Below, in pieces: positions 46,899 to 64,000 of a DNA stretch of 64,000 bases. The stretch covers positions 7,391,001 to 7,455,000 of the forward strand of contig NC_087152.1 in NCBI RefSeq assembly GCF_035594125.1. The letters are read 5' to 3'. The DNA is from Scylla paramamosain (Eukaryota; Arthropoda; Malacostraca; Decapoda; Portunidae). The translations under genes were made by a program, and so were the position numbers. The notes beneath the pieces are model-generated. The model was not told the DNA's origin, did no database searches, and saw nothing but the letters and a program-made list of their open reading frames with translations. Positions within the stretch are counted from its first letter, which is position 1, and each line of letters opens with the position of its first letter.

Positions 46899-47068
46899 AA
46901 GAACATAAGAAAATAAGGGAAACTGCAGGAAGCCATCAGGCATACACGACCAGTATTCCAAGTATAAAACGTAGCTACCCATTTCCATCTATCATCCTCA
47001 TCCATAAAATTTGTCTAATCTCTTAAAGCTCCCTAATGATCCAGCACCAAACACCAGAATACTGAGTG
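46899..47068 (-). pseudogene. Second, shorter copy of the same LINE family
   Basis: On the + strand GAACATAAGAAAATAAGGGA at 46901 repeats the tail of the neighbouring copy. ATTTCCATCTATCATCCTCA, CCATAAA and TTTGTCTAATCT then follow its coding 3' end, with single-base losses that break the frame. Similarity ends at ACTGAGT (47062-47068). It lies in the same orientation directly upstream of the other copy, so its 3' tail touches that copy's truncated 5' end. Confidence 0.85.
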
Positions 47069-47996
<928 letters not shown>

Positions 47997-48194
47997 CACC
48001 GCCAGACTCGCCTCCTTGACACTGCAAACCCGGAGTCAATACAGTCCTCGAGGGCCGCGGACTGGGAGGGCTACTCGTACTGTGCCAGGGAGCGAGAAGA
48101 GGGGGAGCCTTTCCGAGTCCACCATCGATAAGACTTATCTAGTGCACGAGGTACTGGCAGGCCGCGTGCTACACAGGACTGCAGCTCACTTGTT

Positions 48195-48237
48195 AGGGTG
48201 TGGAGAGAGAGAGAGTGTAGAGTGAGAGAGAGAGGGT

Positions 48238-48324
<87 letters not shown>

Positions 48325-48424
48325 GTAGAGAGAAAGAGAGAGAGTGTAGAGAGAGAGAGAGGGTGTAGAGAGAAAGAGAGGGTGTAGAGAGAAAGAGAGG
48401 GTGTAGAGAGAGAGAGAGAGTGTT

Positions 48425-48492
<68 letters not shown>
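48195..48492 (+). repeat. (GA)n with an embedded 19-bp GGGTGTAG minisatellite
   Basis: GGGTGTAGAGAGAAAGAGA starts at 48361, 48380 and 48399 with an exact 19-bp period. Looser GGTGTAG/AGTGTAG units occur at 48195-48240 and 48321-48360. Pure GA runs lie at 48240-48320 and 48426-48492. The 19-bp array has grown from one variant inside a GA tract. Confidence 0.9.
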
Positions 48493-49453
<961 letters not shown>

Positions 49454-49680
49454 TCAGAAGGGTTATCTATTGATTTATTGAGCTTGTCAACAGCAAGTGA
49501 CGTACACAGTTCATAAAAATGGCTGTGATATCAATATAATACCAAAAAAACACCACCGCATGCTGCTTCACGGAGACATAACGTTAAGACACATAGGAGC
49601 TCGTCACTGGTACGGAAGTGATCAGATCGTCATCATGGGGAAGTTTGTGGCCCAAGGTGGAAAGTATTGTTCATGTTTGT

Positions 49681-50110
49681 CATTGGGGTGACAACAAAAG
49701 CAAGGGACTATACAAGGAGACTGAGCTTTCATAGGATGATGATTATACTGACTCTTCATATCCATCTCAATCTAAAATGGCGAATATTACTCATTATCCA
49801 TGCCTTCTGCCCTGTGTCATTGCGGTGAGCAGCAGGAGCAAGGGTCGTATGCAAGGAGACTGAGCCGTCATAAGATTATCATAGTAACTCGGTGAGGGAT
49901 GTTGATTATCCTCACTCACTCATATCCACCTCATTCAGTCCTAAGAGGCAAATATCACTCATGTCTTTTTTGTATCTGTTATCGCGGTGATAACAGAAGC
50001 AAGGGCAGTATGCAAGGAGATTGAGCCATCACAGGATTATCATTGTAACTCGATGAGAGATGTTGATTATCCTCACTCACTCCTCGCATCCATCTGAGAT
50101 ATTCACAGCA
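49681..50110 (+). repeat. Three-copy tandem repeat, units 137-162 bp
   Basis: Units begin CATTGGGGTGAC at 49681, CATTGCGGTGAG at 49818 and ATCGCGGTGAT at 49981. Each has GCAAGGR then TATRCAAGGAGAYTGAGC and a TCATARGATTATCAT block. Copies two and three share GATGTTGATTATCCTCACTC, which copy one has lost, so copy one is shorter. Copies two and three are the most alike. Confidence 0.85.
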
Positions 50111-50935
50111 GTAGTATTAATAATGATAACGATGCCTCTGAGTGTTGTCGCAGCGGTGTATCGAGCTCACCAATGCTGTAAGGGACGCTGCTCCTTGTTA
50201 ATACATTTTCCCAGAAGATTAAAAAGAGGTATCATTAATTCCATTCCATTCTGGGCAAACCTAATTTGTAATATGCGTTGCAGTTTTTCGCTTCTCTCGT
50301 AGCGGAAAGAATGTTGCGGAAATTCGTATTGTCATTCACTGCGACAAAAATATTGAGGAGGGATTGCCGAAGCTGCGCCTTTTCTCTTTTGTTTGAAAGA
50401 AATGGCGCTGCTGTCGTATCTAATTAAATGCTTCGATAAACTATTAGACCGCATTATTGCTGTAATAACTATTATATTATCTTTCATTCTCAAATTTTCA
50501 CGCACAAGTATTGACTGTGGAACTCAGATAAAAATAAAAAAATAAAAATCTCCCCCAACAAAAAAAAAAAAAAAGAAAAATAGTTCAGAAACAAACACCA
50601 GAAACTGAATTAAATTAAGATATCGTTAAGATGTGAGTTCGGTACGAAAGTGTGCCAAGTTACCTTATATACCAGTGTTTATTTGCATCTACAACTACTT
50701 AACTACTTAGAATACTTCACACGATACTTCACACTTACGATCATCCGCGCCCAGGTGTAAGATTTCACTGTGCCTTGTATATAAACATTTAATTTTAGTT
50801 CCAGTTGTGTCGCACTTTTTTTTTTAGTATTTGCAAATCATGGGCTCTTGGAATATTCAATAGATGTCGCATTGCTGTGTTTTCCGCCGTGCTGTCATGT
50901 CAGTTATTATTTCTGTTCTTGTCCTCACTGATTCG
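50111..50935. other. Unique AT-rich sequence, no gene seen
   Basis: Ordinary sequence with A-runs at 50530-50580. Confidence 0.5.
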
Positions 50936-50959
50936 AGAGAGAGAGAGAGAGAGAGAGTG

Positions 50960-51035
<76 letters not shown>
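50936..51035 (+). repeat. (GA)n-(GT)n compound tract
   Basis: A short GA run (50936-50957) joined to GT 50963-51035. Confidence 0.95.
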
Positions 51036-51039
<4 letters not shown>

Positions 51040-51142
51040 CGTGCATATGTTGCTATAATGCACTCGAATATATTTGGTGTCTCCCTAATGAATTGTGTGT
51101 AAACAGTGCCTACCTTCCCCCATTCTCATTCTCTCTCTCTCT

Positions 51143-51770
<628 letters not shown>

Positions 51771-51868
51771 GATTTTTTACTAGCTGTATTTTTTCTTTTT
51801 TGATGTAATATTGTACATTAATCCGGAAAATGAGAAATGAGAATGTCAATCTATGAGTGTGTTAGTGG

Positions 51869-51869
<1 letters not shown>

Positions 51870-51920
<51 letters not shown>

Positions 51921-52055
51921 GGGAATTGTTGATCTGTGTGTTGGTGGTGGTAGTGGTGATGGTGGTGGTGGTCTTGTTTTTTCTTGTTTTCTCTTCTCCT
52001 TTTCTTTTCTCTTTTCTTTTTTCCTCTTCATATTATCATTATTATTATTATTATT

Positions 52056-52135
<80 letters not shown>

Positions 52136-52192
52136 CGTTGTTATTATTCTTTTATTATCATTGCCCATTCTCTTCCTCCTCCATTACTACTA

Positions 52193-52264
<72 letters not shown>
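51870..52264 (+). repeat. (GT)n, (TTA)n-(TTG)n, (ACT)n and (CA)n cluster
   Basis: GT 51870-51917, GGT runs about 51940-51971, TTA 52033-52058, TTG 52059-52140, ACT 52180-52228, CA 52231-52264. Confidence 0.95.
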
Positions 52265-52266
<2 letters not shown>

Positions 52267-52522
52267 AAGAACACTTCCCTGTCCTCATTCCTCACACGCT
52301 CCCCACTCCATCGCCACCCAGCCAGAGCTCTGACCGTTTCATTACTAGAACTCTCTTGACGCTCCTGGAAGTGGGTCACTGAACTGAATGGGATAACACT
52401 GTAGAGAGAAGTGATTTATCTTCCTACTCTCGAAATACTGTGTTCTCTTTAAGTGGTTTACAGATATTTTTATCACATCACTGGTAGGAATTCAAATGGT
52501 GCGTATACTATTGGTATTGTTG

Positions 52523-52559
<37 letters not shown>

Positions 52560-52806
52560 CACTACCACTACTGCTGCTGCTTAGATAATGTAGAACGCTG
52601 GATATGTGGCTGTGGTCGCAATCTCTCTATTTATACTGAGCACTCTCGACAATCACGTCACCATTCTGATTACGAAAATCACAATTGCAGTTAATGTATT
52701 GTTGCATCTGTACGGATAAATGATTCGTTGTGTTGAAAGCTATGTTCTTTTTCAATCTTTTAATAAGTTGTTCACGATTATCGTAAGAGAAAGTGTAATA
52801 ATAGTC

Positions 52807-52857
<51 letters not shown>

Positions 52858-52922
52858 TAGTATCAAAAGGAATAGCAGCAATAGAAGTAGGAGTAATAAT
52901 AACTACTGGTAATAGTAGTAAC

Positions 52923-52962
<40 letters not shown>

Positions 52963-52963
52963 A
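52265..52963 (+). repeat. Unique sequence with three ACT/TAG triplet tracts
   Basis: ACT at 52524-52560 and TAG at 52810-52858 and 52925-52963. TAG on this strand is the complement of ACT/CTA, so the same triplet family occurs in both orientations. The DNA between is ordinary. Confidence 0.85.
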
Positions 52964-55049
<2,086 letters not shown>

Positions 55050-55065
55050 GTGTGTGTGTGTGTGT

Positions 55066-55134
<69 letters not shown>
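55050..55134 (+). repeat. (GT)n tract
   Basis: About 40 GT units with one GTGGTG break. Confidence 0.95.
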
Positions 55135-55137
<3 letters not shown>

Positions 55138-55284
55138 GGGGCGTATGTGTGTATTCGTGAATATGTAAGATGTTTTTATTGATGGATATTTTTGTGCTTT
55201 TTATGTATATTCTGTGCCACCATAGTGAGTATTGAGGTTAGCGAAGGTCGGTGAAGCCTTGGTGTGAGGGAGAGAGGGAAAAAT

Positions 55285-55384
55285 GGTAATGGTAATGGTG
55301 GTGGTGATGGTGGTGGTGGTGATAAGAAAGAAATTATGACTGAGGATGATAATAATAATAATAATAGTAATAATAATAATAATA

Positions 55385-55420
<36 letters not shown>

Positions 55421-55462
55421 TAATAATGGTCTTGATAAAACAACAACAGCAACAGCAGCAAT

Positions 55463-55511
<49 letters not shown>
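55285..55511 (+). repeat. (GGT)n, (TAA)n and (AAC)n triplet cluster
   Basis: GGT/GGTAAT units 55285-55320, TAA 55349-55420, AAC 55440-55511. Confidence 0.95.
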
Positions 55512-56825
55512 CCCATTCTTGCTGTTGATATTCCTGCCACGTGTATATACTCGCATATATACGCCTTTACTTTTATTCCACTTTTCAGTTCTTTGCGAGG
55601 TATGTGGTAAAATGCGCGGAGAGTAGGAGGGGGGGGCTTGCTTCCGGGGTAAAGGTTGGTATGCGTCAGGGAATGGAGTGGTGGGGGAAGGCAAAATGCG
55701 CCAGTGCATGTACGGTGACCAGTACATGCAAATATAGAGTATAGTATTGAAAATGAAAAGGGGATGGAGTTATTTGTTATATAGAGACTCCTAAACAGCA
55801 AACTGGAATGCCCAGGAACTGTACACGCCTGTATTTCTGTTTTTTTTTTTTTTTTTTGATCTGCTGTGTCTCCTAACAATATACTTACTTTTATGTCCTC
55901 CATCCATACTAACGTTTTTGTGTCCAGCTTTTCTTTCATAAACTGTTAAGCTTAAAGTGGGACTCCTTCGTGTATAAACTTGGTGGCTTCTTGCAATTTT
56001 CCGTATGTTCTTGTTTTCTCATGTTCTCTGTGACTGTAAATTGATCCACACTTGTTTGCAAACGTCACAGAAAAGAAAACACAGACATTAATTAATTACA
56101 GAATTCCGAGTTTACGAATAGTTGTGATTTGGGAGAAATTCAGAGTGGTTATATGTTAAAGAGATGCAGGTTTGGGAACGGATGAAATAGAGAAAAGGGT
56201 GATAATTCGTGCAGTTTTCGTGTAGGTGATGCGTACAGTTGTTGGCAGCTTTAACATTAAGGTAAGATTGTTAAGCAACGAATAAATAAAGGTTAATATT
56301 CTCGAATGGCCATGAAAGATGAAGTAGTGTAAAAGGTTATGAATTACCTTTGGAGAGATCTATAAACAGCTATAAATTATAATAACAGAAAAGCAAAGCT
56401 GTTATGCAATGAAGGAATAGGAGTTTATGAGATTCCATGTTGATTCTAAAGACTAGGTAGTGGATTAGGCGGTAAACTTCCAATACTTTCTTTTTTTGTA
56501 CGTATTGCCATAGCATTTTCTATGGAGGCAGATTCAAACAGTCGGGCAGGGAAGGTAGTAAATGGCTTTGTGAGGCTTAGGACGGCTTACAGAGGGAAGA
56601 ACATGCCGGGAGTGACGAGGTATGAAGCGGTATGTCGTCACTGTTCTTATAAATGTGTTCGTGTGTGAAGGGTGAGCAGGTATTGGTGAGTTGAGGAAGT
56701 AGGGAGATGTTCTGTAAATATATTATTTGAAAGTTATTTTCTGGTTTATGGAAGTGGGATATGATGAAAAAATGTTTGGATTCGAGAGATATGGTGGTGA
56801 TGGTGGTAGTGATGGTTACGGTTGT
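55512..56825. other. 1.3 kb unique AT-rich sequence, no gene seen
   Basis: One poly-T run at 55841-55857; otherwise ordinary. Confidence 0.5.
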
Positions 56826-57208
<383 letters not shown>

Positions 57209-57690
57209 TATATACCTCAGATAGGAGAACGACCCCTCAAACACCAGCAGGGGTGGGTCCAGGCAGCAGTGGATCGCACTGGGATTAAAAGGCCAGTGGG
57301 GGAAATAAAGTGCAGAGGACTTTAAACATTTTTAGCAATACTTCACTTCACTCCCTCTCGTAGTAAAGAAGATAAAACCTCCTCCACACCACGCACATGT
57401 AGAGACAAGCAGCCCATCTGTTACTTCACACTCGGTAAAGCGATACATTTATTTTTCTCATATATTTAAGAAATATGTCATTGTCTTGAAACCTCACGTC
57501 ACAGGCATCCTCGTCCCCCGCGGTGAGTCGTCTGCTTTACAGTGAAAAGGATGTCATTTCTTTTTTCCTTCATTTCTCCACCATTCCCTCCCCCTCATAA
57601 TTCCCTAGTAACGCCTTCCCTTCCTCGTGTCTTTCCCTCCCTCCCCTTGTCCTGTCCCACCCTCCCAGACTCTCTCTGTGCTGTCCTTTC
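57209..57690. other. Unique sequence, no gene seen
   Basis: Ordinary to 57540, then pyrimidine-rich. No recognisable frame. Confidence 0.5.
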
Positions 57691-58010
57691 CCCGTCTCAG
57701 TCTGCTGTCACTTTTTCTCTTCCCCATTCTCAACTACTCCCTGTTCTGTTTCATACTGCATCCATCCTTTCTCCCTCCTCTGTGCCCCTTACCTTCCTTT
57801 GTCCTACCTCATCCAGTAACCGTCCTTTCCTCCTCCTCCACCTCTATCTTCCTGTCTCTCAGTCCTCTCAGTCTCCTGTCGCTTCTTCCCTTCCCTATTC
57901 TCAACTCCTCCCTGTCCTACTTCATCTTGCATCCGTCCTCTCCTCCTCTTCTTTTCCCCCATGCCTCCCTCTCTCCTATCTGAGTCCTCCACCAGCTTTC
58001 CCCTTCCCTC
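57691..58010 (+). repeat. Two-copy tandem duplication, period 171 bp, pyrimidine-rich
   Basis: ATTCTCAACTACTCCCTG at about 57726 recurs at 57897. Around it CAGTCTGCTGTCACTT matches CAGTCTCCTGTCGCTT, and CTGCATCCATCCTTTC matches TTGCATCCGTCCTCTC. Because 171 is a multiple of three, the + frame shows a repeated LPxSQLLPVL peptide, which is a by-product of the repeat. Confidence 0.8.
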
Positions 58011-58271
58011 GCAGCCTGCCCCCACTGAACACTGTCCTCCAGTAGTGTTTCTCAGCACTAATTACGCAGCGGCCGGATGTGCCTGTCTGTCTGGCCACTT
58101 GCGTGTTGCCTGCCCGTCTGTCTGCCACCTGTTTCTTTCTTTTTTTTTTTCTTCGGGGAGTGGGGACAGTTATTTTTCTTTTCATTTAATTAATTTATTT
58201 ACTTTTGCTTTTTTTTTCGCCTCGTGCTTAGACAGCCAGGCATCCTGCCAGACAGACAGACAGATGCACAA

Positions 58272-58277
<6 letters not shown>
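58011..58277. other. Unique sequence, no gene seen
   Basis: Mixed sequence with a T-run at 58140-58151 and short GTCT/CAGA tetranucleotide words. Confidence 0.5.
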
Positions 58278-58891
<614 letters not shown>

Positions 58892-58976
58892 ACACACATT
58901 GATGGAAGACACACAGAAGCAAACTGGAGACTGAAACCTTCATTAAAACGGTGAGAGTGGGGTGGTAGGAATGCAT

Positions 58977-58978
<2 letters not shown>

Positions 58979-59063
<85 letters not shown>
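58979..59063 (+). repeat. (GA)n tract
   Basis: About 42 GA units, followed by purine-rich DNA to 59150. Confidence 0.95.
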
Positions 59064-59064
<1 letters not shown>

Positions 59065-59235
59065 GAAGGGATGGAGGTGAAGGTGGGTATGAAAGAGAGG
59101 GAAAGGGAGAGAGAGAGAGAGGTGGAGGTTACTGCTTGCGTGGGAGAGAGAGAAAATAACATAGCTGGTGTATAAGAGCAGTGTATTCAGTGATTTGGAG
59201 GAAATTATTAAAAGAAAAGGTGGGGTTAGGTAAGC

Positions 59236-61034
<1,799 letters not shown>

Positions 61035-61149
61035 TATAACGAAATATGTATACAGTCGTACAATCATACATTAAAATTTTACAATAATTATATCACCAGG
61101 AATCATTACTAGAATAATGAGAAAAAAAAATGTACTCCAAAATTTCAGA

Positions 61150-61440
61150 CACACACAAAAAAAAAAAAATAAAATAAATAAAATGAAATAAAATAAACAC
61201 ACTGGAATGAAAAACATAAAAAAAATAAAAATAAGTCTAGAAATAAAGATACATGAAAGACATAAATAAAAAGAAATGCTGTAAAAATAAGGAGACACAT
61301 TGATATGAAAAAAAAAAAGTGAATAAAAAAAACACTTAAAAATAAACACACACATCGGTATGTAAAGATAAATAAATATAAAAAGCATAAATAAAAATGA
61401 AATACTGTAAAAATAGACAAACACATGAATATGAAAAGCA
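61150..61440 (+). repeat. A-rich degenerate minisatellite, units about 50-70 bp
   Basis: An ACACA-TGRTATGAAAA block recurs near 61196, 61290, 61346 and 61418. An AAATAAAAANGAAATRCTGTAAAAATA block at about 61265 recurs at about 61392. The minus-strand frame repeats an IFTxFxFY peptide for the same reason. Spacing is uneven. Confidence 0.6.
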
Positions 61441-61625
61441 GTGTGGAGTAGGAGGAGGAGGAGGAGGCAAGGCTGTGTGAGTCCCCGCGGCGAAAAGCTC
61501 GGGCCACGGGAGGAAGCGGGCACAGGTTAGCTGGGACCTAATTAATGCAGCTTGAAGGAAAAAATTTACTTCGGTGCTGCGTTTACTTATTGTTATTTAG
61601 CTTGTATATAATTCTTGTGTATGAC

Positions 61626-61626
<1 letters not shown>
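61441..61626. other. Unique sequence with a short GGA run, no gene seen
   Basis: GGAGGAGGAGGAGG at 61450-61467, then ordinary DNA. Confidence 0.5.
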
Positions 61627-61857
<231 letters not shown>

Positions 61858-62013
61858 CCTTTCTATTACCCCCTCCCTCATATATCCCTCCTGCCTTATA
61901 CCAGGGCTGGCACAAGACAACTCGTAATTAACGGAGCTGGAGATTGATTAACAAACAATCATAGTGGGACGCTGCTGCACCACCCCCGCCGCCCTCCCTT
62001 GGCCTACACCAGC

Positions 62014-62016
<3 letters not shown>

Positions 62017-62060
<44 letters not shown>
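62017..62060 (+). repeat. (CA)n tract followed by AAATA-rich DNA
   Basis: About 21 CA units, then TAAA/TAAATAA words to 62128. Confidence 0.95.
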
Positions 62061-62128
62061 AAAAAATAAATAGATAAATAAATAAATGAATAAATGATTA
62101 AATAAATAAAAAATAAATAAAAATAAAG

Positions 62129-63331
<1,203 letters not shown>

Positions 63332-63423
<92 letters not shown>
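63332..63423 (+). repeat. (GA)n tract
   Basis: About 46 uninterrupted GA units. Confidence 0.97.
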
Positions 63424-63425
<2 letters not shown>

Positions 63426-63700
63426 AGTCTGATTATATGTAAGATGAGACACGACCAAGCGTTTACCTTCCCGCATACCCCCCCCTTCCCTCGAGTCCCA
63501 AATGAGTGGTCCTGTTGTCCCTCTGTTGGGCGGCTCTGGTAACGAGACCCTGATAGACCATTTGGAGGAATTAAGACCGCTACCACTGTATTGTCCTCAG
63601 TTTAAAAGGCGCTGGAGGAGAGTTCACAGAGTCATCACGGGGAGTAATTGCCTCGCTCACAGACACACACACACGCACTGAGTTCCACCGGGGCACACAG

Positions 63701-63813
63701 TAGTAGTAGTAGTAGTAGTAGTATAGTAGTAGTAGTAGGGAGTGGTAGTAGTAGGAGTAGTATTAGATACAAAACAAAAATGCAGAATTGGAAAAGAGCA
63801 AAAGAAAATCAAT

Positions 63814-63885
<72 letters not shown>
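63701..63885 (+). repeat. (TAG)n and (CA)n tracts
   Basis: TAG with small breaks 63701-63760; CA 63819-63885. The window ends in the start of another GT run (63989-64000). Confidence 0.95.
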
Positions 63886-64000
63886 TGGCACTCACAAATT
63901 CAAACTGTAATTCTTGGCTGGATAGCAAATGGAAATGTAGTTAGTGTCTGTTTGTTTTGTTTGTTATGATGTGATCAGTGATAACTTTGTGTGTGTGTGT

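Noticed and set aside
57542..58045. Proline/serine/leucine-rich frame with an internal peptide repeat
   Set aside because: Explained by the 171-bp DNA duplication in pyrimidine-rich sequence.

Overview
This window looks like non-coding DNA from a decapod crustacean, most likely a crab or close relative; that is an inference. It rests on three things: the extreme density of long simple repeats (dozens of CT/GA, CA/GT, TA and triplet tracts of 40-270 bp, making up roughly a tenth or more of the window), degraded 3' ends of CR1/L2-like LINE retrotransposons of the kinds common in decapod genomes, and a 120-bp 5S rRNA-like sequence of arthropod type. There is no bacterial or viral gene layout. 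I find no intact protein-coding gene. Nearly every long open frame is a translated microsatellite (runs of SL, RE, VC, TH, or single-residue homopolymers), and I have not annotated those as genes.

Layout. 0-3 kb: a pyrimidine-rich block with a two-copy duplication of about 163 bp, then GGA/GA/GT/CT tracts. 3.46-4.0 kb: a degenerate 40-bp minisatellite of about 13 units. 6.26-6.58 kb: a broken LINE 3' end between two CT tracts. 8.84-9.07 kb: a pyrimidine-rich 40-bp minisatellite. 10.47-11.2 kb: a mosaic of triplet repeats. 14.99-15.09 kb: a very worn LINE fragment. 18.8-19.1 kb: the longest CT tract (about 274 bp). 22.04-22.40 kb: a 127-bp tandem duplication running directly into the 5S-like sequence. 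24.4-24.65 kb: a duplicated unit of about 113 bp, followed by GA and TA tracts. 25-29.4 kb: the longest stretch almost free of microsatellites. 36.1-36.4 kb: a CA-GATA-GA compound tract. 38.4 kb: a second type of LINE C-terminal fragment. 38.5-40.1 kb: dense triplet and tetranucleotide repeats. 46.25-47.07 kb: three nested or adjacent LINE 3' pieces with a CR1-style short-repeat tail. 49.68-50.11 kb: a three-copy tandem repeat. 51.14-51.66 kb: a perfect 116-bp inverted repeat set in long CT/GA tracts. 57-59.5 kb: TA/CT/CA mosaics and a 171-bp pyrimidine-rich duplication. 60.8-64 kb: further compound microsatellites and an A-rich degenerate minisatellite.

Nothing here works together as a pathway or system, and I do not see a novel defence or mobile system. 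The items most worth a second look are the inverted repeat at 51 kb, the 5S-like gene with a paired change in helix III, the LINE cluster at 46 kb, and a set of undescribed minisatellites that appear only when the sequence is read at 40-170 bp scale. Family assignments for LINEs and 5S come from remembered conserved motifs, not from a search.
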